From: an uncultured Collinsella sp.
Lineage (GTDB): Bacteria; Actinomycetota; Coriobacteriia; Coriobacteriales; Coriobacteriaceae
DNA length: 46,790 nt
Direction of reading: 5' to 3'
Assembly: GCA_902465105.1 (NCBI GenBank)
Contig: CABQLM010000005.1
Span: 1-46,790, forward strand
Part shown: positions 23,711 to 32,193 of the stretch, one piece after another
Numbering within the stretch: the first letter of the stretch is position 1
How the letters are laid out: every line of letters begins with the position of its first letter
The notes under the pieces: model-generated
Database searches by the model: none
Seen by the model: the letters and a program-made list of their open reading frames with translations, nothing else
What the model was told of the DNA's origin: nothing
Program-made: the position numbers and the translations under genes

Positions 23711-23775
23711 GGGCTTCTGATGGTCGCGGCGTCGACAAACAAGCGCAAATAGGCGCCAGCGAACGGCCCTTAAAC

Positions 23776-23898
23776 CTAAGTGAGTAGACTTTTTTGCAAT
23801 AGCCAAGCACAGTCCGCATAACGAAAACTAAAACCGCAGGTAGAGCCCTTGCGCAAAAGCCATGTGCTCGCGATATTGCAAAAAGTCTACTCACTTAG
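23776..23898 (+). repeat. 123-bp terminal-inverted-repeat element, copy A
   Basis: The ends are complementary: CTAAGTGAGTAGACTTTTT at 23776-23794 and its reverse complement at 23880-23898. Pairing continues inward (GCAAT with ATTGC past one bulged T) to about 24 bp. An inner helix AGCACA/TGTGCT and the conserved core CCGCAGGTA are shared in position with copies B and C. The left arm begins 66 bases after trmB. No coding content was seen. The rest of the 23711-24019 gap holds only the leader of the next gene. Confidence 0.92.
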
Positions 23899-24019
23899 CT
23901 AGCGACTACACTAAACGGCTGAGCAGAACGCCCATTTCCTGCATTTTCTCGCGCGCTGGCACCCCGCGCCGCCGCTACGCCATAATAGTTGGCGGACAAT
24001 CGCGAGAGAAAGCAACCAC

Positions 24020-26701
24020 ATGGCACAGACCACGACAGATACCGCCGCCGGCACCGTCTCCGGCGCCGGCGCCGCCAGTTCATTCTCGGGCGGCACGGGA
24101 ACCGAAGCCGAGTTCGGCTCGCTCGGCGCGCTCTCCCCCACCTGGTGGGAGCCCGAGGATGGCAGTGAGCCCGAACCATGGCTCACGCCCGATCAGGCCT
24201 TCGAACGCTTCTTTGAATGGACGAGCGATCGCGGCATTGAACTGTGGGATCACCAAGAAGAGGCCCTCATGGACCTAGCCGCCGGCGATCACGTCATTTT
24301 GGGCACGCCAACCGGATCGGGCAAGTCGCTTGTCGCGCTGGGCATGCTCTTTATGGGCATGGCACAGGGCAAGCGCTGCTATTACACGGCGCCCATCAAG
24401 GCCCTGGTCAGCGAAAAGTTTTTTGACCTGGTACAGGTGCTCGGCCGCGATAACGTAGGCATGATCACCGGCGACACGCATATCAACACCAAGGCTCCCG
24501 TCATCTGCTGCACGGCCGAAATCCTTGCCAACGACGCACTGCGCGAGGGCGAGGACGCCGACGTGGGCTGTGTGGCCATGGACGAGTTCCACTACTTTGC
24601 CGACCCCGATCGCGGCTGGGCCTGGCAGGTGCCGCTGCTCACCCTGCCCCACACGCAGTTTATGCTCATGAGCGCTACGCTCGGCGATGTCACTGCCATC
24701 GCCGCCTCTCTCGAAGAGCACACCGGCGCTGCTTGCGACCTGGTTGTCGACGCCCCGCGCCCCGTGCCCCTGAGCTATGACTACGTGACGACCTCGCTCG
24801 AGGGCACCGTCGAGCTCGCCATGCGCCGCGGAGAGGCCCCACTCTACATCGTGCACTTTAGTCAGGACGCCGCGCTTGCCACGGCACAGTCGCTTGCCAA
24901 CTTTGGCATCGCTAGCAAGGAGCAGCGCGAGGCCATTAAGGAAGCTGCCAAAGGCACGAGTTTCTCCACCGCCTTCGGCAAGATTCTCAAGCGCCTGCTC
25001 GGCTGCGGCGTCGGCGTGCACCACGCCGGTATGCTGCCGCGCTATCGCCTACTGGTTGAGCGCCTGGCGCAGCAGGGCCTGCTGCCCGTCATCTGCGGCA
25101 CCGATACGCTCGGCGTCGGCATCAACGTACCCATCCACACCGTGGTGCTCACCGCGCTCACCAAGTTCGATGGCTACAAAATGCGTCGTCTGCGCGCCCG
25201 CGAGTTCCATCAGATTGCCGGTCGCGCCGGCCGCTCGGGCTTCGACACCGAGGGCATGGTCATCGCCGAGGCGCCGGAGCACGAGATCGAAAACGCCAAG
25301 CTTATGGTCAAAGCGGGCGACGACCCCAAAAAACTCCGTAAGATTAAAAAGAAAAAGGCCCCCGAGGGCTTTGTCACCTGGAACAAGCAGACCTTTGAGC
25401 GCCTAATCGAGACGCAGCCCGAGACGCTTAAGCCGCGCCTGCGCATCACGCACTCCATGGTGATTAGCGTGGTCGAGCAGGGCGGCGATGCCCGCGCCCG
25501 CGTACACGACCTCATCGAGACGAGCCTACAGACTCCCGAGGAAAAGGCTAAGCTCGAGGTTCGCGCCGACGAAATCTTCGCCACGCTCATCGATTCCGGC
25601 GTCGTCGTTCGCACCGAGGTGCCGCCCGCGCCTGACGCCCCGGCTGACGCCGCACCAGACATCGACTATGCGCTGACGGTCGATCTGCCCGAGGACTTCG
25701 CGCTCGATCAGCCGCTCTCGCCGTTCTTGCTTGCCGCGTTGGAGCTGCTCGACCCCGAGAGCGAGACCTATACCATGGATCTGATCTCGATGGTCGAGGC
25801 AACGCTCGAGGATCCCAAGCAGGTGCTGCGCGCACAGGAGCGCGCAGCACGCGATCGTGCTATGGCCGAGATGAAGGCCGACGGCATCGAGTATGAGGAG
25901 CGCTTGGAGCGCATCCAGGACGTCACGTACGAAAAGCCGCTCGAGAATTTGCTCGACGCCGCCTTTGACAAGTACTGCCAGGAAGTGCCCTGGGCCAACG
26001 ACTACCAGCTCTCTCCCAAGAGCGTCCTGCGCGACATGCTGGAAAGCGCGAGCGATTTTAAGGGTTACATTCAAAAGCTCGGCATCGCCCGCTCCGAGGG
26101 CATTTTGCTGCGCTACCTCGCAGAGGCCTACCGCTCACTCGATCGCACCGTGCCCATCGAAAAGCGTGACGAGCGCCTACGCGACATTATCTCGTGGCTC
26201 GGCTTTGTGGTGCGCTCGGTGGACTCGAGCCTGGTGGACGAATGGGAAAACGCCGGCAACCCGGCAGCCCTCGACGCCGCGCCACCGCAAGGCATCGACG
26301 AAGTCGTGACGGACCGCCGTGGCTGCACGCTGTTGGTGCGCAACGCGCTCTTCCGCCGTGTGACCCTTGCCGCCCGCGAGCATGTGCGCGACCTAGGCGA
26401 GCTCGACGACGACTGGGGCATGAGCGAGATCCGCTGGCAAAAAGCCCTCGATGCCTACCACGAGCAGCACGAGGAAATCCTCACCGACGGCGACGCCCGC
26501 AGCTCCGCGATGTTCACCATCGACGAGAGCGACGAGAAGACCGATCACGTGTGGCACGTGCACCAGATTTTTGCCGACGAAGATGGCGACCACGACTTTG
26601 GCATCATGGGCGATGTCGATCTGGACGCCACGCAAGACGGCGGCGAGGCCATCTTCAAAAACTACCGCGTCGGCTTTATCGAGGACCTGCTCGAGGACTA
26701 G
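24020..26701 (+). CDS. Ski2-like DEAD/DEAH helicase with DUF3516 C-terminus
   Basis: The 893-residue helicase has a low-complexity Gly/Ala/Ser N-terminus (about residues 8-35), motif I GTPTGSGKS (95-103), motif II DEFH (188-191), motif III MSAT (217-220) and motif VI QIAGRAGRSG. A long C-terminal region of the DUF3516 type follows; this pairing is common in Actinobacteria. Ski2-like enzymes unwind RNA, and some act in RNA decay. It is a single-gene unit preceded by the copy A repeat and ended by a strong terminator. The ATG at 24020 is the first in-frame start, with CGCGAGAGAAAG before it as a modest site. Confidence 0.9.
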   Translation: MAQTTTDTAAGTVSGAGAASSFSGGTGTEAEFGSLGALSPTWWEPEDGSEPEPWLTPDQAFERFFEWTSDRGIELWDHQEEALMDLAAGDHVILGTPTGSGKSLVALGMLFMGMAQGKRCYYTAPIKALVSEKFFDLVQVLGRDNVGMITGDTHINTKAPVICCTAEILANDALREGEDADVGCVAMDEFHYFADPDRGWAWQVPLLTLPHTQFMLMSATLGDVTAIAASLEEHTGAACDLVVDAPRPVPLSYDYVTTSLEGTVELAMRRGEAPLYIVHFSQDAALATAQSLANFGIASKEQREAIKEAAKGTSFSTAFGKILKRLLGCGVGVHHAGMLPRYRLLVERLAQQGLLPVICGTDTLGVGINVPIHTVVLTALTKFDGYKMRRLRAREFHQIAGRAGRSGFDTEGMVIAEAPEHEIENAKLMVKAGDDPKKLRKIKKKKAPEGFVTWNKQTFERLIETQPETLKPRLRITHSMVISVVEQGGDARARVHDLIETSLQTPEEKAKLEVRADEIFATLIDSGVVVRTEVPPAPDAPADAAPDIDYALTVDLPEDFALDQPLSPFLLAALELLDPESETYTMDLISMVEATLEDPKQVLRAQERAARDRAMAEMKADGIEYEERLERIQDVTYEKPLENLLDAAFDKYCQEVPWANDYQLSPKSVLRDMLESASDFKGYIQKLGIARSEGILLRYLAEAYRSLDRTVPIEKRDERLRDIISWLGFVVRSVDSSLVDEWENAGNPAALDAAPPQGIDEVVTDRRGCTLLVRNALFRRVTLAAREHVRDLGELDDDWGMSEIRWQKALDAYHEQHEEILTDGDARSSAMFTIDESDEKTDHVWHVHQIFADEDGDHDFGIMGDVDLDATQDGGEAIFKNYRVGFIEDLLED

Positions 26702-26722
26702 CCGAGCACAATGGGCAAAACG

Positions 26723-26764
26723 AAGCGGGGCCGCTGGCAACATCGCCAGCGGCCCCGCTTTTGC
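26723..26764. terminator. Bidirectional terminator
   Basis: A perfect 16-bp GC-rich stem (26723-26738 with 26745-26760) is followed by TT on the plus strand. It is preceded by an A-rich stretch (GGGCAAAACG), which reads as T-rich on the minus strand. It sits between the convergent Ski2-like and DUF2130 genes and can serve both. Confidence 0.9.
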
Positions 26765-26779
26765 ACTATATGCTATGCC

Positions 26780-28537
26780 CTACTCGGCATCCTCGACCTC
26801 ATACGAATCTGCCTCGGCAGGCTCATCGCCCGCGTCTGTTGCACCCTCGCGCGCCTCGTCAAACGCCGCCTTCATGGTCTTGTTACCCCAGGTGAGCTTA
26901 CGAATGGTAAGCTCATCGGCCTTGTTGTGGGCCAGACGCAGATTCTCGGTACTGCGACGCAGGTCATCCTTGGTCTTCTCGAGCTGCTTAATGGCAGCAT
27001 CAATCTCCCTGATTGCCGACTCGAACTGCTTGCTCGCCAAGTTGTAGTTGCGCGAGAAGCCGTCCTTGAACTTCTCCATCTTGGTTTCGAAGTTTGTGAC
27101 GTCGATATTCTGCTGTTTGTACTCCGCCAGTTCCTGCTTATAGCGAAGCGAACCCATAGCGGCATTGCGAAGAAGTGTGATCATGGGAATAAAGAACTGC
27201 GGGCGAATCACGTACATCTTCTCGTAGCGATAACTCACGTCCACGATGCCGGCATTGTAAAGCTCGCTCTCGGGCTCGAGCAGCGTGCAGAGCACCGCGT
27301 ACTCACAGCCTTTCTGGCGACGATCGTGATCGAGTTTCTTAAAGAAGTCCTCGTTTTTATGCTTGGTCGCGGTCTCGTCGTTCTCGTTTTTCATCTCGAA
27401 CATAATCGAAATGACCTCGTTGCCGCTTGCGTCGCACTCGCGGAAGATAAAGTCGCCCTTGGTGCCCTCGGACGCATCGTTATCCTTCTCGAAGTACGCG
27501 TTGGGAAACGCCGTCATGCGCAGACGGTTAAACTCGGTCTCGCAGTGCTGCTCGAGCGACTCGCCCACCATCTTGGTGGACAGGCGGACCTTCATGTCCT
27601 TAAGGCGCTCAATCTCCTCATCCTTGTAGCGAATCAGCTCATCGCTCGCGCGCTTGGCCTGCGCAAGCTCGAGCTCGTGAGCCGCCTTGGCCTGCTCCTC
27701 GCGCGAATCGCGCACTGCCAGCTCGCTCGTCAGCTTGGCACGTGCCTCGTCGCGCTCACGCTCCGCCGCGGCAACTGCTTCCGAGAGCTCCATTTTGGCA
27801 GCCAGTTCCTGCTCGCGCAGCTGGGCGCGCAGACTCTCGGCCTCACGCTCGGACTGCACCTTAGCGTTCGAGAACTTCTCACGCGCTTCTGTCTGGTAAT
27901 CGGAAAGCTTACGATTCGCTTCGTTTTGCGCAGCCTCGAGCTTACGCTGCGCCTCGGCCGCAGCAGTTGCGAGTGCCATTTCTTGAGCCTTATCTGCGGC
28001 GGCAAGCTTTGCCTGTAACGCCGCAATCTGAGCATCGCGCACGGCGAGGTCATGTTGAGTTGCGTTGCGAACCGCCGCCTCGGCGATTTTAGCTTCGTCG
28101 GCCTTATGATTGAGCTCCGCCTTCAGAGCATCGATCTCGCGCTGGAGCTCCACATTCTCCTTTTGAACATCGGCGCGAGCCTCAACTGCCGCACGCTGGC
28201 TTGCACTCTCGCGCTCTGCGGCAGCACCCTCGAGCTTGGCGCGCAGCTCGGCAAGCTCAGCATCGCGCTTGGCAACCTCTTGTGCCAGCTGTTGAGCCGC
28301 AGCGTTCTTCTGCTCGACAAGTTGAGCGTTGCGCTGAGCCTCTGCCTCCTGCAGGGCAGACGCCGAACGCGAACGCTCAAGCTCCAGCGCCTGCTCGCCC
28401 TCGCGTCGAGCAGCCGCTACGCGGTCATCCAGGTCGCGCGAGAACTCGGCATCACGCACTTGTTTGACGATATCTGCATAGCCAGACGCATCGACCTTAA
28501 AAACTTCGCCGCAATGCGGGCACTTGATCTCATTCAT
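26780..28537 (-). CDS. DUF2130 coiled-coil protein with nuclease-like C-terminal domain
   Basis: The 585-residue protein opens with a single zinc-ribbon knuckle (CPHCGEVF, residues 6-13). A long Ala/Glu/Arg/Lys-rich coiled coil (about 30-310) and the DUF2130 domain (about 325-510) follow. Within that domain KGDFIF and the later MFEMKNEND, about 20 residues apart, fit the D...ExK pattern of PD-(D/E)XK nucleases. The architecture is like RmuC, which limits DNA rearrangements. An acidic tail (EADSYEVEDAE) ends it. The ATG follows GAGGAG. It appears to be a single-gene unit, because a terminator lies between it and the phosphoesterase upstream. Confidence 0.85.
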   Translation of the reverse strand: MNEIKCPHCGEVFKVDASGYADIVKQVRDAEFSRDLDDRVAAARREGEQALELERSRSASALQEAEAQRNAQLVEQKNAAAQQLAQEVAKRDAELAELRAKLEGAAAERESASQRAAVEARADVQKENVELQREIDALKAELNHKADEAKIAEAAVRNATQHDLAVRDAQIAALQAKLAAADKAQEMALATAAAEAQRKLEAAQNEANRKLSDYQTEAREKFSNAKVQSEREAESLRAQLREQELAAKMELSEAVAAAERERDEARAKLTSELAVRDSREEQAKAAHELELAQAKRASDELIRYKDEEIERLKDMKVRLSTKMVGESLEQHCETEFNRLRMTAFPNAYFEKDNDASEGTKGDFIFRECDASGNEVISIMFEMKNENDETATKHKNEDFFKKLDHDRRQKGCEYAVLCTLLEPESELYNAGIVDVSYRYEKMYVIRPQFFIPMITLLRNAAMGSLRYKQELAEYKQQNIDVTNFETKMEKFKDGFSRNYNLASKQFESAIREIDAAIKQLEKTKDDLRRSTENLRLAHNKADELTIRKLTWGNKTMKAAFDEAREGATDAGDEPAEADSYEVEDAE

Positions 28538-28595
28538 AGCAGCTCCTCGATGGACGCATATTTCAACCGCCTACACTCTACCGCGCCGCGCGGAC

Positions 28596-28630
28596 AAAAA
28601 AGGCGCCGCCGCCATAATGGCAACGGCGCC
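28596..28630 (-). terminator. Rho-independent terminator of the phosphoesterase unit
   Basis: On the minus strand a GC-rich stem (GGCGCCG, 28630-28624, with CGGCGCC, 28608-28602) and inner GCC/GGC pairs are followed directly by six T residues (28601-28596). It ends transcripts coming from the metallophosphoesterase gene. Confidence 0.88.
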
Positions 28631-28632
28631 AG

Positions 28633-28669
28633 AACCACCACAAAGGTGCCTGTCCCCTTTGCGGTGGTT
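28633..28669 (-). repeat. 37-nt hairpin with GGGACAGG loop
   Basis: On the minus strand AACCACCGCAAAGG pairs with CCTTTGTGGTGGTT, with one G-U pair, around GGACAGGCA. Length and loop match the hairpin at 14519 while the stem sequence differs and stays paired. It lies between the phosphoesterase stop (28688) and the terminator at 28596. Confidence 0.75.
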
Positions 28670-28687
28670 TGAGTGACGGTTTGAGAA

Positions 28688-29233
28688 TTACAGTCCAAAG
28701 AAGTCAAGGATTTGATCACGGCTTACGGGCTTGTACTCGTTGGCATCGAGGCCGACATCGTAGCGAAAGATAGGACGTTCGCGGTCGCGGTTGCGCGCGT
28801 TGGTGCGGTCTCCCCTGCTGTGGATATGTCCGTGCAGCATGATGGCGCCACGCGCCTTGCCATTCCAGCTGAGCATGGGGTAATGGCTCATCACCAGGCG
28901 ATGTCCCTTGGCATAGCCGGGAGCAATCTCCAGATAGTCGCGCACGTCATCCCATATTTGCGGCGCGTCCGGATCTTCCCAATCTCCGTCATGGTTGCCA
29001 CGGATGAGCGTTACGTTCTGGCATGCAATACGTTCACGTAAGCGCACCGCCTCCGCCATGGGCAAGCGATACGTAAAGTCTCCCAGGATATAGAGGCGGT
29101 CGTCCGCAGCCACACACTCGTTGATGGCATCGATAACCTTGCGGTTCATATCCTCGACCGAGGCAAACGGCCGGTCCATGTCGCGCAAGATATTCGTATC
29201 GCCCAGGTGCAGGTCGGCGGTAAACCACATCAT
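28688..29233 (-). CDS. Calcineurin-like metallophosphoesterase
   Basis: This 181-residue single-domain enzyme has the full metal-site motif set: FTADLHLGD (D-x-H), YILGDFTYR (GD), LIRGNHDGD (GNHD), VMSHYPM and LHGHIHS (GHxH). Two divalent metals should be bound. The substrate is unknown; small bacterial members hydrolyse phosphoesters or cyclic nucleotides. It appears to be the third gene of a cluster with the HIRAN protein and a 59-residue protein upstream, with a 66-base gap to the latter, and is followed by a hairpin and a terminator. Confidence 0.88.
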   Translation of the reverse strand: MMWFTADLHLGDTNILRDMDRPFASVEDMNRKVIDAINECVAADDRLYILGDFTYRLPMAEAVRLRERIACQNVTLIRGNHDGDWEDPDAPQIWDDVRDYLEIAPGYAKGHRLVMSHYPMLSWNGKARGAIMLHGHIHSRGDRTNARNRDRERPIFRYDVGLDANEYKPVSRDQILDFFGL

Positions 29234-29299
29234 CGTCTATACCCTCATTTCGCAACGTGTTCAACTCGTGCTAAGTATACAGACGCAGCGATGCGGCAG

Positions 29300-29479
29300 T
29301 TATCCAAAGAGCCCACCGAACAGACCTCGGCGGCGCTTGTCTTGCTTTTTCGAAGCGTCATCCTGAGTTTTCTTGTCCCGCCGCTTCTTACGGTCCCGCT
29401 CCAGCTCATCGTCATCGAGCAACAGATCCCACTCAAACGGATCATCCGTCAGATCGAACAGGTCATCGTCGTCAAACAT
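29300..29479 (-). CDS. Small acidic-basic protein (59 residues), unknown
   Basis: A short frame with a GGGAGG site seven bases before its ATG encodes 59 residues. The first half is very acidic (MFDDDDLFDLTDDPFEW, LLLDDDELE), the middle is strongly basic (RDRKKRRDKK, KKQDKRRR), and it ends in the Gly/Phe-rich RGLFGGLFG. It starts 18 bases after the HIRAN gene and is read in the same direction. I do not recognise a family. The charge split suggests an RNA/DNA or protein-binding peptide, and its position suggests work with the HIRAN protein or phosphoesterase. No membrane segment is seen. Confidence 0.72.
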   Translation of the reverse strand: MFDDDDLFDLTDDPFEWDLLLDDDELERDRKKRRDKKTQDDASKKQDKRRRGLFGGLFG

Positions 29480-29497
29480 GGCAGCCTCCCTTACCGA

Positions 29498-29824
29498 TTA
29501 GCGGGCATCCACCACATAGAGGCCAACGCGCACCTGGTGCCACGGGTTACGCTCGGGGGCAACCTGCTGCACGCGTGCCTCAAATACATCCCCGTGTCCG
29601 TAATACATCATCAAGGACAGCGGGCCGGCCTCGTTTCCCGGAACATAGCCAAGCTTGGTCTTGCCATAGTAGATCGCAACTGCCTCGGGGTCATGAGGGT
29701 TATCGCGCTCGGCACACATCGTCAGCTTATCACCCGCTTGAAGATCGCCCAGGACCAAGGCGCCATCGGCATACTGAAATCCTGCGATATGAAACGACAA
29801 AAGAACACGCGAAGGCTCGTACAT
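29498..29824 (-). CDS. HIRAN-domain protein
   Basis: The 108-residue protein is a stand-alone HIRAN domain: FHIAGFQYADG, the AGDKLTMCAERDNPHDPEAVAIYY core and KLGYVPGNEAGPLS. HIRAN domains bind single-stranded DNA 3' ends in eukaryotic remodelers, and stand-alone bacterial forms occur in many genomes with unknown role. The ATG follows AGAGGAGCTGCT. It heads a likely operon with the 59-residue protein and the metallophosphoesterase. The 85-bp gap upstream separates it from the lipoprotein gene. Confidence 0.87.
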   Translation of the reverse strand: MYEPSRVLLSFHIAGFQYADGALVLGDLQAGDKLTMCAERDNPHDPEAVAIYYGKTKLGYVPGNEAGPLSLMMYYGHGDVFEARVQQVAPERNPWHQVRVGLYVVDAR

Positions 29825-29909
29825 AGCAGCTCCTCTAACGGCCGGATAAACCGGCGCTTAACCTTACTGAGAAGTCTACAAACTCGTGCGGACATAAATA
29901 CGCTCTCCG

Positions 29910-30611
29910 CTAGGCAGCGTTTCCGCACCAATAGTCATAAGCGGATTGCCAAGGGTCGCTCGCACCGTTTGAGGCAAACGCTGTCTCGTTATTGTCGGCA
30001 TATTCCTCTGGGCTCGCATAGTCTGTCGGATCGTCGGGCACTACATCAAGAGAGCCCTTTTCAACCATCGCGCCACTCGCCGTCCGATCGGGCAGGTCTC
30101 TGCCGAGGATTTGGCCAGGCACCGCCCAGTAGTTCCTCCCTTGATTAAATTTACTCACCTTTATGACTCGACCATCGCGGACAATAGCTTCAAAAACCAA
30201 GTCATCCGTTCCGTTCTGAGCACGCCAATAAAACGGCGTTCCGCCAGAAAAAAGACTACCGCTGCTAATAATCTCCCCCTTTTCGTCATGCACGCCGAGC
30301 CAGGTTTGGTCAATCAGGCTCGCATCCATATCTATAAAAGGAAGGCCCTCGGCAATCGCCTTCCCATCAGGGCGTTCTGTCAAAGGTGCCTCTAGCTCCG
30401 GCTTTTGCCCAGACTCAAGCTCGGCCAGTATCGCCTCAATTTCAGCGGCTGTATGAACTGATGGGGAGGAACCTGTCTTCTCCTGGGCGGACGAGGCCCC
30501 GTCTCTACTCGACCCCGATACAGCAGGCGAGCACGCCGTCAGGCAAAGCGATGCCATTGCTACCGCCAAAGATGCGCCGGCAAATCTACGGATATCATCC
30601 ATCAATCCCAT
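29910..30611 (-). CDS. Predicted lipoprotein, unknown
   Basis: The protein has a basic start, a hydrophobic stretch (GASLAVAMASL) and the lipobox LTAC, so it should be cleaved and lipid-anchored outside the membrane. A Ser-rich linker (SGSSRDGASSAQEKTGSSPS) follows, then about 170 residues of an unrecognised domain with aromatic and acidic residues and a Trp/Tyr-rich C-terminus (DPWQSAYDYWCGNAA). I take the ATG at 30611 (233 residues) because GGGGCGGGG precedes it; starts at 30602 or 30647 are possible. Confidence 0.72.
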   Translation of the reverse strand: MGLMDDIRRFAGASLAVAMASLCLTACSPAVSGSSRDGASSAQEKTGSSPSVHTAAEIEAILAELESGQKPELEAPLTERPDGKAIAEGLPFIDMDASLIDQTWLGVHDEKGEIISSGSLFSGGTPFYWRAQNGTDDLVFEAIVRDGRVIKVSKFNQGRNYWAVPGQILGRDLPDRTASGAMVEKGSLDVVPDDPTDYASPEEYADNNETAFASNGASDPWQSAYDYWCGNAA

Positions 30612-30805
30612 TGACCCCGCCCCGTGCCTTTCGCTCATTTGTCGCAACGCTCACATGGCAGAGCGCTTGCAAATAAGATAGGAATACGCAGATGGCACCC
30701 GTTGCAGCGGGCCTTGCCAACTCCGATACACGTTTTCTTCGCGAGAAATGGCCGTCTTCGCTTACGCGGGGGCGGCCACTTTGTTTGTCCCTATCTCAAC
30801 TAATT

Positions 30806-32185
30806 CTAATGCACAAACATGCGAACGAACTTGTGCTTCCAGCTTGCATAGGGGGCGTAGCGGAACGGCACGTCCAGCCATGTTGCTTTGTTCACGATGC
30901 TCTTCTTGTGGCTAAACGTATCGAAGCTCTCGCGGCCATGGTACTGCCCCATACCGCTCGCACCCATGCCGCCAAAGCCCATATGGCTCGTAGCCAAGTG
31001 CATGATCGTGTCGTTAACGCAGCCGCCGCCAAAGGGCACGTAGCGCACAAAGCGCTGCTGAGCCGCGCGGTCCTGGCTAAAGATATACAGGGCCAGCGGC
31101 GTCGGACGATCCGTAATAAACGTCTCGGCCTCGTCTAGGCTCTCAAACGTCAGCACCGGCAAGATGGGACCGAAAATCTCCTCCTGCATCACGGCGTCAT
31201 CGGGCGTCACGCCATCCAAAATCGTCGGCTCAATTTTGAGCGAGGCTTCGCGCGCGGTGCCGCCAAGCACAACCTTATCGGGATCGATCAGCCCGCACAC
31301 GCGCGCAAAATGCTTGGCGTTGACGATATGGCCGTAGTCCTCGTTATCGAGCGGATGCTCGCCAAACATATGGCTGACCTCCTCCTTGATGAGGCCCAGC
31401 AGCTCGTCGTGCACGCGTGCATCGACCAGCAGGTAATCGGGCGCCACGCAGGTCTGTCCCACGTTGAGCCATTTACCAAAGGCAATACGCCGTGCCGCAA
31501 CCTTCAAGTTTGCCGTCGCATCCACGATGCAGGGGCTCTTTCCGCCCAGCTCAAGCGTCACGGGCGTAAGGTTTTTACTTGCGCGCTCCATGACGAGCTT
31601 GCCGACCGGAACGCTACCGGTAAAGAAGATCTTGTCCCAGCACTCATCGAGCAGCGCCTCGTTCTCGGCGCGCCCACCCTCGACAACCGTCACCAGGCGC
31701 GGATCGAACGCCTCTTCGCAAATTTGCTTGAGCACCGCGCTCGACGCCGGCGCATAGGCACTCGGCTTGATAACCACGGTATTACCCGCGGCAAGGGCAC
31801 CGGCAAGCGGCTCGAGTGTTAGCAAAAACGGGTAGTTCCACGGAGCCATGATGAGCGTTACACCATAGGGCACGGCTTGCGTTTTGCACACACTCACGGC
31901 GTTGGCAAGGTCACACGGACGCAGGCGCGGACGACTCCATCGAGCCACATGCGCAATCTGATGACGAATCTCGGAAAGCGACGTGCCGATCTCGCACATA
32001 TAGGCCTCGTCATGCGACTTTCCCAAATCGGTCTTGAGCGCATGGGCAATATCGGCCTCGTGGGCCCGTACCGCATCGCGTAAACTCACGAGCGCGCGAC
32101 GTCGAGCATCGACATCAAACGTGGCGTGCGTCTTAAAGTAGACGCGCTGGTCGCCGACGATGCGCGCAATTTCCTCGGTGTTCAT
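30806..32185 (-). CDS. Aldehyde dehydrogenase (class 3 type)
   Basis: This 459-residue NAD(P)-dependent aldehyde dehydrogenase has the PWNYPF motif, an ELGGKSPCIVD motif with the general-base Glu, the catalytic Cys in NVGQTCVAPDYL and the QEEIFGPILPVL motif. Length and the C-terminal SHKKSIVNKATWLD tail match class 3-like fatty or aromatic aldehyde dehydrogenases. It lies 8 bases after the stop of the iron alcohol dehydrogenase, so the two are probably one operon that interconverts an alcohol, its aldehyde and the acid. The substrate is not evident from sequence. Confidence 0.92.
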   Translation of the reverse strand: MNTEEIARIVGDQRVYFKTHATFDVDARRRALVSLRDAVRAHEADIAHALKTDLGKSHDEAYMCEIGTSLSEIRHQIAHVARWSRPRLRPCDLANAVSVCKTQAVPYGVTLIMAPWNYPFLLTLEPLAGALAAGNTVVIKPSAYAPASSAVLKQICEEAFDPRLVTVVEGGRAENEALLDECWDKIFFTGSVPVGKLVMERASKNLTPVTLELGGKSPCIVDATANLKVAARRIAFGKWLNVGQTCVAPDYLLVDARVHDELLGLIKEEVSHMFGEHPLDNEDYGHIVNAKHFARVCGLIDPDKVVLGGTAREASLKIEPTILDGVTPDDAVMQEEIFGPILPVLTFESLDEAETFITDRPTPLALYIFSQDRAAQQRFVRYVPFGGGCVNDTIMHLATSHMGFGGMGASGMGQYHGRESFDTFSHKKSIVNKATWLDVPFRYAPYASWKHKFVRMFVH

Positions 32186-32193
32186 GGACCCTC

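Noticed and set aside
26711..28018. Long plus-strand frame with Leu-rich product
   Set aside because: It is a shadow of the DUF2130 coiled coil: Glu/Ala/Lys codons read backward as Leu/Ser/Arg-rich sequence. The start lies inside the terminator at 26723.
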